Shown one piece after another: positions 32,163 through 41,126 of a stretch of DNA of 64,000 bases. The stretch comes from Vibrio atypicus (lineage in GTDB: Bacteria; Pseudomonadota; Gammaproteobacteria; Enterobacterales; Vibrionaceae): NCBI RefSeq assembly GCF_009811315.1, contig NZ_BLID01000008.1, positions 207,571 through 271,570 on the forward strand, in the 5' to 3' direction. The notes beneath the pieces were generated by a model that did no database searches, was not told the DNA's origin, and saw nothing but the letters and a program-made list of their open reading frames with translations. Positions within the stretch are counted from its first letter, which is position 1. Each line of letters opens with the position of its first letter. The position numbers and the translations under genes were made by a program.

Positions 32163-34694
32163 TTAGAATAAATCTTCACTACCATCTTCCGAGGTGTAGA
32201 TGCTATCAATGCTTTCGTTGCTCACGTATTCCGTTGGCTCTGTGCCTTCCTCAAAGTATTCAAACATAGAGGTTGAATCAAACTTATTGGTTAGTAGGCC
32301 AGTATCGCGGTCAATACGAACTCGAACGATACCTGGTGGAATCACTTTGGCCTGCGGCATGGTATCTTTAAGTGCGTCATGCATGAAGTCTACCCACGCT
32401 GGCTGAGCCGTTTTAGCTCCGGCTTCTGCCCCTGAGGTTTGACCGTTACCTAAGTTGCTGTTTGGTGTTGTGCGGCCTAGCTTACGGTTGTGGTCATCAA
32501 AACCTACCCAAGCAACCGCGACCATACCAGGTGCGTAACCGTTATACCATGCGTCTTTGGAGTCGTTGGTTGTACCGGTTTTACCACCGATGTCACGACG
32601 CTCAAGCTTCTGCGCGCGCCAACCTGTGCCGTTCCAACCTGTTCCATCTCGCCAGTTACCACCACCCCAAATGTTGCTGTACATCATTTCACGAACTAGG
32701 AAAGCAGTCTGCTCAGAGATTACTTGAGGCGCATATTGAGGCTGATCGCTTGTTTCCGCCACTTCCACATCTTGCTCTTGGAACTCATTTTCTTCTGCGT
32801 TCACGACTGGCGTATCACAGCCTTTGCGACAGATGGTCTTTGGCGTTGCTTCAAACTCAACGTCACCAAATGGGCCCTCTACTTTGCTGATGTAGAAAGG
32901 TTCAACATAGTAACCGCCGTTAGCAAACACAGAGTAGCCTTGAGCCATTTTTATCGGCGTTAAGCTACCTGCACCCAGCGCGATGGTTTCTGAGCGTGGT
33001 AGTTGATCAATATTGAAACCAAAGCGAGTGAGGTACTCACGCGTCTCATCTAAGCCGACTTCACGTAGTACTCGAACAGCCATCACGTTTTTCGACTGAG
33101 CTAAGCCGATACGTAGGCGAGTTGGGCCGACATATGTAGGTGGCGAGTTCTTAGGACGCCATGCAGTGCCTTGGCTCTTGTCCCATTGATTGACTGGTGC
33201 GTCGTTGATAAGCGTTGCAAGTGTCAATCCTTTATCAATAGCGGCGGAGTAGATAAAAGGTTTGATACTTGAACCAACTTGACGAACGGATTGAGTGGCA
33301 CGGTTAAACTTGTTGTGCACGAAGTTGAAGCCACCTACTAATGCTAATACCGCGCCGTTTTCAGGGTTCATAGCGGTGAATGCTGTATTGGCATTAGGCA
33401 CTTGGCTTAGGTGCCATGCAAAGGTTGATTCCTCTTTTTCAATTGGAGTCTCAATTTGGCGTACCCAAACTTGCTCACCAACCGCAAGTACATCAGAGGC
33501 TTTTTTCGGTACTGCGCCTTGGCGATCGTCATTGCGGAACTTACGAGCCCACTTAATGCCATCCCAATTTAGTGTTTGTGTACCATTGCTTTTCACAACC
33601 ACGGTTGCTTGCTTGCCTTCAACTTGGGTAACAACCGCAGGAATCAACTCGCCGTAAGTGGGTACTTTGCGTAGTGTTTTTTCAATCTGTTCTTGGTCAA
33701 AGGCCGGTTGGTCTTTTTTCCAAAGCACTTTCTCTGCGCCTCGGTAACCGTGACGTTCATCGTAAGCAATCAGATTGTTAATTGCAGATTTGTTCGCCGC
33801 TTCTTGCAGTTTTGAATCTACCGTTGTGTAGATGTTCATACCTGATGTGTAAGCGGCTTCTTGGCCATAGCGAGAGACCATCCATGCGCGAGCAAGCTCT
33901 GCCACATATGGCGCGTTTAATTCGATTTCTGCACCATGGTAGCGAGAGACAATTTCTTCATCGCGAGCTTGTTGATACTCTTCTTCAGTGATGTATTTCT
34001 CATCCAGCATACGCTTAAGAACCACATTACGACGGTGAGTGGCGCGCTCTAAAGAGTAGATTGGGTTCATAGTGGACGGTGCTTTTGGCATACCGGCCAG
34101 AGTTGCTTGTTCACTTAAGGTCAGATCTTGTAGGTCTTTACCAAAGTAAACGCGGGCAGCAGCGCCGAAACCATATGAACGGTAACCCAAGAAGATCTTG
34201 TTGACGTACAACTCCATGATCTCTTGTTTAGTCAGCAACTGCTCAATGTGAATCGCAATGAAGATCTCTTTGATTTTACGCATGATCTTCTTCTCATTAG
34301 AAAGGAAGAAGTTACGTGCTAGCTGCTGAGTAATAGTACTCGCGCCCTGTTTTGCCGAACCCGACATCGCTACTACGATAGCGGCGCGGGTAATACCAAT
34401 CGGGTCAATACCAGGGTGATCGTAAAAGCGGCTATCTTCGGTTGCGATCAGCGCTTCAATCAAATGTTGCGGGATCTCATCGTAGCTAACAGGTATACGA
34501 CGTTTTTCACCAAACTGAGAGATCAGTTTGCCGTCTTGGCTAAACACCTGCATTGGTGTTTGCAGCTCTACGTCTTTTAAAGTCGCTACATCTGGTAGCT
34601 CAGGTTTGACATATAAATAGAAGCCGAAAATTGTACCGACTCCAAGAATCATGCAAACCAGTGTGAAAATGAACAATCGCTTTATGAACTTCAC
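32163..34694 (-). CDS. mrcA: Penicillin-binding protein 1A (bifunctional class A PBP)
   Basis: An 843-residue inner-membrane peptidoglycan synthase with glycosyltransferase and transpeptidase domains. It has an N-terminal membrane anchor (about 5-28), GT51 catalytic glutamate in EDSRFYDHPG (E86), an OB-like insertion, transpeptidase serine in SSIKP (S475, K478) and KTGTT at about 705-709. A Gly/Trp-rich stretch with WRDGTGWNGTGW (about 681-692) precedes the KTG motif. It is divergent from pilMNOPQ, the usual mrcA position in gammaproteobacteria. Confidence 0.96.
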   Translation of the reverse strand: MKFIKRLFIFTLVCMILGVGTIFGFYLYVKPELPDVATLKDVELQTPMQVFSQDGKLISQFGEKRRIPVSYDEIPQHLIEALIATEDSRFYDHPGIDPIGITRAAIVVAMSGSAKQGASTITQQLARNFFLSNEKKIMRKIKEIFIAIHIEQLLTKQEIMELYVNKIFLGYRSYGFGAAARVYFGKDLQDLTLSEQATLAGMPKAPSTMNPIYSLERATHRRNVVLKRMLDEKYITEEEYQQARDEEIVSRYHGAEIELNAPYVAELARAWMVSRYGQEAAYTSGMNIYTTVDSKLQEAANKSAINNLIAYDERHGYRGAEKVLWKKDQPAFDQEQIEKTLRKVPTYGELIPAVVTQVEGKQATVVVKSNGTQTLNWDGIKWARKFRNDDRQGAVPKKASDVLAVGEQVWVRQIETPIEKEESTFAWHLSQVPNANTAFTAMNPENGAVLALVGGFNFVHNKFNRATQSVRQVGSSIKPFIYSAAIDKGLTLATLINDAPVNQWDKSQGTAWRPKNSPPTYVGPTRLRIGLAQSKNVMAVRVLREVGLDETREYLTRFGFNIDQLPRSETIALGAGSLTPIKMAQGYSVFANGGYYVEPFYISKVEGPFGDVEFEATPKTICRKGCDTPVVNAEENEFQEQDVEVAETSDQPQYAPQVISEQTAFLVREMMYSNIWGGGNWRDGTGWNGTGWRAQKLERRDIGGKTGTTNDSKDAWYNGYAPGMVAVAWVGFDDHNRKLGRTTPNSNLGNGQTSGAEAGAKTAQPAWVDFMHDALKDTMPQAKVIPPGIVRVRIDRDTGLLTNKFDSTSMFEYFEEGTEPTEYVSNESIDSIYTSEDGSEDLF

Positions 34695-34830
34695 CGGATA
34701 ATTCCTGATTAATTAGGTTCACCATATGCAAACCCTTGTACTTTAAGCTAAAACCTTAGCTCGTTTGGTTAATGTGCGAACAAAATTGTTATTTACGCAT
34801 ACAGAGCAAAGCAACAGCATGGAGCAAAGC

Positions 34831-35826
34831 ATGGGTAAATCTCTCGTTATTGGCGTTGATATCGGCCACCACAGTATTAAAGCGGTCGCCCTCAAGCCCT
34901 CAAAAGGCACATTGACGCTGGTTAGTTATCAAGAGTTGACTATCGAATCCGACATTTTCACTGATAACCACATGTTAAATTATCAGAAAATTGTAAAGAA
35001 ACTCAAAGAACTAAGAAAGGGCTTACCGCTATTTAGTCGCAAAGTTGCGTTAGCGATACCAGACAACGCCGTAATAAGTAAGGTATTACAAATAGATAGC
35101 GAGTTAGATCAGCAAGAAAGAGAATTCGCTATCTTTCAGGCTTTCGCTCATCAATCTCCGTTTCCTATTGAAGAACTCAATCTTGATTTCGTTGAATTGG
35201 CTCAACCTAGCTCGAATCATACGATGGCAAGCTATCAAGTCTATGCCACTAAACGAGAAGTGGTGGATAGCCGAATTCAAGCTGTCACTAAGGCCGGCTA
35301 TCAACCTATTTTGATGGATATGCAGGCACACAGCTTAGTGCAGATCTGGCAAATGGCATCAAGAGCCTACAATCGGTTTGATTGGTTGTTGGTGGATGTT
35401 GGGCTCAGCCAGTCATCAATTTGTATCGATCTGCAAGATAAGTCTCCTTTTTGTAAAGAGATTGCGCTTGGCACTCAGTTGATCGATACCGATGCGCAGT
35501 TCGAACATCTGATTCACGGTAGCGTTGAGCGCTATATTTTTGCTTTGGTTGAAAAGCTGCAGCGCAATCTGCAACTACTCGCTTCCGTTCATGGGGTCAC
35601 TGCTGAAGGGATATGGCTATCGGGTGGCGGTGCTGCCACCCCTATGTTGGCTGAAGAGATCGCAAGACGGTTGAATCTCAAATGTGAACTGCTGAATCCT
35701 CTCACTCTTTTTGAAACTTCTAGTACCAAGAGTCGTGCTGACTTTTCAACTGGACACGCTTATACCACAGCTGCGGGGTTAGCTTTACGCGGTCTGGATT
35801 GGTTGGAGAATCATCATGCTGCATAG
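34831..35826 (+). CDS. pilM: Type IV pilus inner-membrane platform protein PilM
   Basis: An actin-like cytoplasmic ATP-binding protein that binds the N-terminal tail of PilN and links the pilus motor platform to the alignment complex. The 331-residue form starts MGKSLVIGVDIGHHSIKAV (phosphate-1 loop) at ATG 34831, preceded by GGAG at six bases; the ATG at 34819 is less well placed. Its 3' end overlaps pilN by 11 bases. It heads pilMNOPQ, used for competence or type IV pili in vibrios. Confidence 0.93.
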   Translation: MGKSLVIGVDIGHHSIKAVALKPSKGTLTLVSYQELTIESDIFTDNHMLNYQKIVKKLKELRKGLPLFSRKVALAIPDNAVISKVLQIDSELDQQEREFAIFQAFAHQSPFPIEELNLDFVELAQPSSNHTMASYQVYATKREVVDSRIQAVTKAGYQPILMDMQAHSLVQIWQMASRAYNRFDWLLVDVGLSQSSICIDLQDKSPFCKEIALGTQLIDTDAQFEHLIHGSVERYIFALVEKLQRNLQLLASVHGVTAEGIWLSGGGAATPMLAEEIARRLNLKCELLNPLTLFETSSTKSRADFSTGHAYTTAAGLALRGLDWLENHHAA

Positions 35827-36403
35827 AATTAACCTACTGCCATGGCGTGAAGAGCTTCAAGCGCGGCATAAGCGTCGTTTTGTTTCTATTCTGGCTTTGG
35901 GAGCGGTGCTTGCGGTGGGAGCGCAGTGGATTGCGGCCAGTTACCTTCAACATCAAACCGATACTCAGCAAGCTAGAGCTCGTTATTTAGAAAGCTACAT
36001 TGGCCAATTAGATAAGCGTATCAATGAGTTGAAACAAGTAGAGCAAGAACATCAGGCACTGCTGACTCGTCTTTCGGTGGTAGAGAACTTACAAACTGAG
36101 CGCAACAAAACCACTGACTTCATGAATGTGCTGCCAACTTTGGTTCCTGAAGGGGTCTATGTCGATAAAATAAAAATGAATGGACTGCATATTCAAATGT
36201 CAGGGATAAGTGATACCACATCTCGACTCGCCACCATGTTAGATAACCTTGAAAGCTCAGCCGATATTCGCCAAGTGGAGATGCACTCCATAGTTCATGA
36301 TAAGCCTCGTTTTGGTAAGAAATTTCAAACTTTTAACGTGTCATTTTCTTTTGTTTCGACACGGCCTGAAGTGAGCAAGCAAGGAGGCAACCATCATGGC
36401 TAG
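35816..36403 (+). CDS. pilN: Type IV pilus assembly protein PilN
   Basis: A 195-residue bitopic inner-membrane protein. The cytoplasmic N-terminus MLHRINLLPWREE contains the INLLP motif that docks into PilM. A transmembrane helix (about 21-42) follows, then a periplasmic coiled coil and ferredoxin-like domain that pairs with PilO. Its ends overlap both pilM and pilO, showing tight coupling. Confidence 0.93.
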   Translation: MLHRINLLPWREELQARHKRRFVSILALGAVLAVGAQWIAASYLQHQTDTQQARARYLESYIGQLDKRINELKQVEQEHQALLTRLSVVENLQTERNKTTDFMNVLPTLVPEGVYVDKIKMNGLHIQMSGISDTTSRLATMLDNLESSADIRQVEMHSIVHDKPRFGKKFQTFNVSFSFVSTRPEVSKQGGNHHG

Positions 36404-36986
36404 CTATTCCGATTTGGATCTTGAAGATATTGCTGAATGGCCATTGATTCCTCAATTGGTGGTGACGGTTTTATTTATTGTGGTTATTCAAGCTGCGGGG
36501 TATTGGTTTTACCTCAAGCCGAAAGTGGAAAATCTCGAAAGACTCAAACAGCAAGAATCCGTGCTGAAGTCGACGGTCAGAATTAAAGCTAACAAGGTGG
36601 CAACCTTACCTAAATTACAGGCTCAGCTCGACGAACTATCCGAGCGATATGATTACTTGTCTCGCCAACTTCCCGTTCAAAAAGAGCTGGCGAGTATGTT
36701 GGCGTCGGTGAATGAAGAAGGGCTCAAAAACAGTTTGACATTTACCCGAATTGATTGGGGGCAAAAGCAGAATCAAGAGTTTCTCTATCGTTTGCCGCTC
36801 AACATAGAGCTGACAGGGGATTATCACAACATTGGTGATTTTAGCCAGGCCATTGCAGAGCTCCCTCGTATCATCAACTTCGATGATGTGGACTGGCAGC
36901 GAGTCAGTCAAGAGAGCAGTACTCTGCATTTTCGCGTCAGAGCTTATACCTACCAATTCAAACCAGAGGTGAAAGATGAAAACTAA
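36396..36986 (+). CDS. pilO: Type IV pilus assembly protein PilO
   Basis: A 196-residue partner of PilN: short cytoplasmic tail, one transmembrane helix (about 22-42), a coiled coil (about 45-95) and a periplasmic ferredoxin-like domain. It overlaps pilN by 8 bases and pilP by 11 bases. The PilN-PilO dimer bridges PilM and PilP. Confidence 0.92.
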   Translation: MASYSDLDLEDIAEWPLIPQLVVTVLFIVVIQAAGYWFYLKPKVENLERLKQQESVLKSTVRIKANKVATLPKLQAQLDELSERYDYLSRQLPVQKELASMLASVNEEGLKNSLTFTRIDWGQKQNQEFLYRLPLNIELTGDYHNIGDFSQAIAELPRIINFDDVDWQRVSQESSTLHFRVRAYTYQFKPEVKDEN

Positions 36987-37488
36987 CCGATTGTTGGCTT
37001 TGGTTTCGTTTGTGCTAATGGGGTGTCAGGCCAACCAAGAGTCGTTGGATGAATTTGTTGCTCAAGTTGAGCGTAAAGCACGCCAGGATGTGGTTGACCT
37101 TGCGCCTGTGATTGACTTTCGTATCGCTAAGTATCAAGGGCATGAGCAGAGGGCGCCCTTTGTGTTACCTCAAGCCGCACTGGCTTTGAATCAACCATTG
37201 GCGAGCAAAGAGTGCTGGCAGCCAACCCCGCGAGCGCAGGGAGGGCAGTTAGAGAAGTACCCACTCAGTAAATTACGTTTGAAAGGGATGATGAGTCGCA
37301 GTGGCAAGGTATCTGGCTTGGTGCAAACTCCAAATGGCAAAGTAGTAAAAGTCAACGTTGGTCACTATATCGGCCAGCACAATGGCAAAGTGACAGAGGT
37401 CACCGCGAATTATTTAAAAATTAATGAAACCCTTCCTGATGGGCTGGGTTGTTGGAACAAACGCAACGTTAAGTTAGCGCTAAAGTAG
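36976..37488 (+). CDS. pilP: Type IV pilus lipoprotein PilP
   Basis: A 170-residue inner-membrane-linked lipoprotein with signal peptide and lipobox VLMG-C (C17). An unstructured linker leads to a C-terminal beta-sandwich (about 95-165; YPLSKLRLKGMM...GHYIGQHNGKVTEV) that binds the N0 domain of the PilQ secretin. The gene overlaps pilO and is 13 bases from pilQ. Confidence 0.92.
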   Translation: MKTNRLLALVSFVLMGCQANQESLDEFVAQVERKARQDVVDLAPVIDFRIAKYQGHEQRAPFVLPQAALALNQPLASKECWQPTPRAQGGQLEKYPLSKLRLKGMMSRSGKVSGLVQTPNGKVVKVNVGHYIGQHNGKVTEVTANYLKINETLPDGLGCWNKRNVKLALK

Positions 37489-37501
37489 GTGTCATAAAGA
37501 A

Positions 37502-39214
37502 ATGAAAGGATTATCACACACGTTTTTCTCTATGTTTGCTGCTGCGCTCGTTGCGTTGAGTGGGCTCTATTCAGTAAACAGCACTGCACAAGAGGTAGAT
37601 CAGCCAAACCAGTTAGAGAATGTTGATTTTCGAGTTGATGCGGCTCATAACGGCAAAATCGTCATTGAGTTCACGCAAGCGCAGATCATGGTGGACATTC
37701 AAAAGAGTGAAAAGGGGCTGAATATTGAGTTGCTAGATACGGATGTATCAGACGATAAGCTCTATTTGCTTGATGTTAAAGATTTCGCAACCAACATCTC
37801 AACCATTGAAGTGTTTCGTAAAGGTGAAAATGTGCAACTTCTGGCGACAGTTGAAGGCGAGTATCACTATGATTATCAACTGATGGGGAATTATCTCGAA
37901 GTGGTGATTGAAAAACCTTACCAAGAAGTCAGTGAGCCAGAAAGCACAATACTAGAGAAACAAGGCAAGAAGCTCTCGATCAACTTTCAAGATATTCCGG
38001 TGCGAAATGTTCTGCAGTTGATCGCCGATTACAACGATTTCAACCTCGTGGTTTCAGATTCGGTACAAGGTAACCTGACGCTAAGACTGGACGATGTGCC
38101 GTGGCAGCAAGTGCTCGATATTATTCTGCAAGTAAAGGGCTTGGATAAACGCATTGAAGGTAATGTCGTTCTGATTGCACCTAAAGCTGAACTTGATATG
38201 CGAGAGCAGCAAATATTGGAGAAATCCCGCTTGGAAGAGGAGTTGGGCGATCTGACTTCTGAGATCATTAAAGTCAAGTTTGCCAAAGCCTCAGAGATTG
38301 CCGATATGATTGGTGGTGATAGTTCGGTCAGTATGCTCTCTGAGCGGGGCTCTTTGACCATCGATGAACGCACCAATTCGCTACTTATCCGCGATTTGAA
38401 GAGTAATATTGATGTGATTCGAGAGATAATCGACACCTTAGACATTCCGGTAAAACAGGTTCAGATAGAGGCGCGAATTGTCAGTGTCAATGAAGGTAAC
38501 TTAGATGAACTGGGTGTGCGCTGGGGTTTCACATCGACCAATGGTAACAATACGGTTGGGGGTTCAATCGAGAGTAACTTATTCCAAGCAGGCATGTTGG
38601 AAGGAGATACGTTGCCAGTGGATGACTTTTTGAACGTGAACTTGGCGGCGACTTCCACTAGCGCCTCTTCAATAGCGTTCCAAGTGGCTAAGCTAGGCTC
38701 CGATATGTTGCTCGATTTAGAGTTGTCTGCATTGCAACGCGAGTCCAAAGCGGAAGTGATTTCTAGCCCACGTTTGATTACTACCAATAAAAAGCCCGCT
38801 TACATTGAGCAAGGTACAGAAATCCCGTATCTAGAATCCTCTTCCAGTGGCGCAACCAGTGTGACGTTCAAGAAAGCGGTATTGAGTTTAAAAGTCACTC
38901 CACAAATTACGCCTGACAATCGCCTCGTTTTAGATTTGAGTGTCACTCAGGATAGACCGGGTGATGTAGTGAAAACGGGCACAGGAGAGGCGGTTGCCAT
39001 CAACACTCAGCGCATTGGTACTCAAGTATTAGTGGATAATGGTGAAACAGTGGTGCTCGGAGGAATATTTCAACACAGCGTGACAGACACGGTTGATAAG
39101 GTGCCATTACTCGGAGATTTACCACTTTTAGGCGCGTTATTCCGACGTAGTTACCAACAAATGGGGAAAAGTGAACTGCTTATTTTCGTTACCCCGAAAG
39201 TTGTAATTGAGTAA
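37502..39214 (+). CDS. pilQ: Type IV pilus outer-membrane secretin PilQ
   Basis: The 570-residue outer-membrane channel through which the pilus (and DNA-uptake pilus) passes. It has a signal peptide, an N-terminal AMIN-like domain, an STN/N0 domain (INFQDIPVRNVLQLIADYNDFN), an NolW/N1 domain (EIIKVKFAKASEIADMI) and a C-terminal secretin domain ending with GETVVLGGIF and SELLIFVTPKVV. It is somewhat shorter than Neisseria PilQ, with one AMIN repeat. It is the last gene of pilMNOPQ. Confidence 0.94.
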   Translation: MKGLSHTFFSMFAAALVALSGLYSVNSTAQEVDQPNQLENVDFRVDAAHNGKIVIEFTQAQIMVDIQKSEKGLNIELLDTDVSDDKLYLLDVKDFATNISTIEVFRKGENVQLLATVEGEYHYDYQLMGNYLEVVIEKPYQEVSEPESTILEKQGKKLSINFQDIPVRNVLQLIADYNDFNLVVSDSVQGNLTLRLDDVPWQQVLDIILQVKGLDKRIEGNVVLIAPKAELDMREQQILEKSRLEEELGDLTSEIIKVKFAKASEIADMIGGDSSVSMLSERGSLTIDERTNSLLIRDLKSNIDVIREIIDTLDIPVKQVQIEARIVSVNEGNLDELGVRWGFTSTNGNNTVGGSIESNLFQAGMLEGDTLPVDDFLNVNLAATSTSASSIAFQVAKLGSDMLLDLELSALQRESKAEVISSPRLITTNKKPAYIEQGTEIPYLESSSSGATSVTFKKAVLSLKVTPQITPDNRLVLDLSVTQDRPGDVVKTGTGEAVAINTQRIGTQVLVDNGETVVLGGIFQHSVTDTVDKVPLLGDLPLLGALFRRSYQQMGKSELLIFVTPKVVIE

Positions 39215-39262
39215 GAAATGATAACTTTAAAAAAATAAATTTGCATTAGTGTCACCTTATCT

Positions 39263-39353
39263 AGATAATTTCGGGTCTTATCACGAATTATCTGTGAGGA
39301 ATAGGTGCCACAAGCATTTCCATCGTTGGATTTTGTCCGACTCTTCTTGTGGC
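39263..39353 (+). promoter_or_regulatory. Structured leader upstream of aroK
   Basis: Two successive hairpins precede aroK. The first is 39263-39293 (AGATAATT / AATTATCT outer stem). The second is 39307-39353, with outer stem GCCACAAG / CTTGTGGC and inner stem GTTGGA / TCCGAC around a TTTTG loop. Neither has a T-run, so they are not simple terminators. They sit between pilQ and aroK and could be a 5'UTR element. Confidence 0.45.
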
Positions 39354-39390
39354 GATGTCATTGAATTAACGTTGTAAATTACTGCTAAAC

Positions 39391-39909
39391 ATGGCTGAGA
39401 AACGCAATATTTTCCTTGTTGGCCCTATGGGCGCCGGCAAAAGCACAATCGGTAGACACCTAGCTCAACAACTTCATATGGAGTTTGTTGATTCTGATAC
39501 CGTTATTGAAGAACGCACTGGTGCAGATATCGCTTGGGTATTTGATGTAGAAGGCGAAGCAGGCTTCCGCGATCGCGAAGAAAAAGTGATTAACGACCTA
39601 ACCGAAGAGCAAGGTATCGTACTTGCTACAGGTGGTGGTTCTATCATGAGCAAAGAAAATCGCAATCGCCTTTCTGCACGCGGTATCGTTGTGTATCTAG
39701 AAACTACGATTGAAAAGCAACTTGCTCGCACTAACCGCGACAAGAAGCGTCCACTATTACAAACTGATAATCCACGTAACGTGCTTGAGTCTTTATCTGA
39801 AGAACGTAACCCACTTTACGAAGAAATTGCGGATTACACAGTACGAACAGACGATCAAAGTGCAAAAGTGGTAGCCAACCAGATCGTAAAAATGCTAGAA
39901 GAACGTTAA
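39391..39909 (+). CDS. aroK: Shikimate kinase I AroK
   Basis: Phosphorylates shikimate in aromatic amino acid synthesis. The 172-residue P-loop kinase has Walker A GPMGAGKST, shikimate-binding DSD (FVDSDTVIEE), LATGGGS and the lid RPLLQ. It lies 25 bases upstream of aroB, in the conserved aroK-aroB-damX-dam-rpe-gph-trpS series. Confidence 0.96.
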   Translation: MAEKRNIFLVGPMGAGKSTIGRHLAQQLHMEFVDSDTVIEERTGADIAWVFDVEGEAGFRDREEKVINDLTEEQGIVLATGGGSIMSKENRNRLSARGIVVYLETTIEKQLARTNRDKKRPLLQTDNPRNVLESLSEERNPLYEEIADYTVRTDDQSAKVVANQIVKMLEER

Positions 39910-39934
39910 GACTTTTAGCAATTGGAGAATACCC

Positions 39935-41023
39935 ATGGAACGGATTACGGTCAGCTTAGATGAGCGTAGCTATCCAATCTCAATTGGTGCCGGATTATTT
40001 AATGATCCGGCCCACCTTTCTTTCTTAGCGTCAAAACAAAAAGTAGTTGTGATTTCTAACGTCACAGTTGCACCTCTTTACGCTGATAAAATCCTCTCTC
40101 TTCTAGAACAATTAGGCTGTGACGCCTCAGTTTTAGAACTGCCTGATGGCGAACAATACAAATCGCTAGACTCGTTCAACACCATTATGACTTACCTATT
40201 GGAAGGTAATTACGCTCGTGATGTGGTTGTGATTGCTCTTGGTGGTGGTGTGATTGGTGATTTAGTCGGCTTTTCTGCTGCGTGTTACCAGCGTGGTGTC
40301 GATTTTATTCAGATTCCAACTACGCTACTTTCTCAAGTTGATTCATCAGTTGGTGGTAAAACGGCCGTTAACCATAAGCTTGGAAAAAACATGATAGGTG
40401 CTTTCTATCAACCTAAAGCTGTGGTGATTGATACGGATTGCCTAAAGACGTTGCCGAAACGTGAGTTTGCCGCGGGCATCTCTGAAGTGATTAAATACGG
40501 CATCATCTACGATCAAGCTTTCTTTGTTTGGTTAGAAGAAAATCTAGATAAGCTGTATCAACTTGATGAGCAGGCACTAACTTACGCTATTGCACGTTGT
40601 TGTGAAATTAAGGCTGAAGTGGTTGCTCAGGACGAAAAAGAATCGGGCATTCGCGCCTTGCTGAATCTAGGCCATACCTTTGGCCATGCGATTGAAGCTG
40701 AGATGGGCTATGGTAACTGGCTTCACGGCGAAGCGGTGTCTTCAGGTACCGTGATGGCGGCAAAAACGGCTCAGTTGCAAGGCTTGATCAGTGAAGAGCA
40801 AGTTGAGCGAATAGTCTCTATACTGAAAAGAGCACAGCTACCTGTTCATACTCCGGAACAAATGACTTTCGCTGATTTTATGCGTCATATGATGCGTGAT
40901 AAGAAAGTATTGGCCGGTGAGTTAAGACTGGTTCTGCCTACCAGTATTGGCACCGCTGAAGTGGTAAAGGGTGTACCTGAATCCGTTATTGAGCAAGCCA
41001 TTGATTTTGGTCGCGATATTTAA
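39935..41023 (+). CDS. aroB: 3-dehydroquinate synthase AroB
   Basis: Converts DAHP to 3-dehydroquinate using NAD and a divalent metal. The 362-residue product shows DGEQYKSL, GGGVIGDLVGFSAA, IPTTLLSQVDSSVGGKTAVNH, and metal-binding LNLGHTFGHAIE with the later LHGEAV. It is cotranscribed with aroK. A palindromic element separates it from damX. Confidence 0.97.
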   Translation: MERITVSLDERSYPISIGAGLFNDPAHLSFLASKQKVVVISNVTVAPLYADKILSLLEQLGCDASVLELPDGEQYKSLDSFNTIMTYLLEGNYARDVVVIALGGGVIGDLVGFSAACYQRGVDFIQIPTTLLSQVDSSVGGKTAVNHKLGKNMIGAFYQPKAVVIDTDCLKTLPKREFAAGISEVIKYGIIYDQAFFVWLEENLDKLYQLDEQALTYAIARCCEIKAEVVAQDEKESGIRALLNLGHTFGHAIEAEMGYGNWLHGEAVSSGTVMAAKTAQLQGLISEEQVERIVSILKRAQLPVHTPEQMTFADFMRHMMRDKKVLAGELRLVLPTSIGTAEVVKGVPESVIEQAIDFGRDI

Positions 41024-41037
41024 TCTTACCTTCATGT

Positions 41038-41094
41038 GATACCAACCTAGAAATTGGGTTTAAAATTCGTGTTATAAACCTCTAAGTTGGTATC
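41038..41094. repeat. Palindromic intergenic element between aroB and damX
   Basis: A 57-base interrupted palindrome. Outer arms GATACCAAC / GTTGGTATC, then TAGA / TCTA, then GGTTTA / TAAACC around a 12-base centre. There is no T-tract. It could be a small REP/MITE-like repeat or a processing hairpin in the aroB-damX transcript. Confidence 0.6.
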
Positions 41095-41126
41095 TTTGAG
41101 TATTGTCATTAGGATGGTAAATAAGC

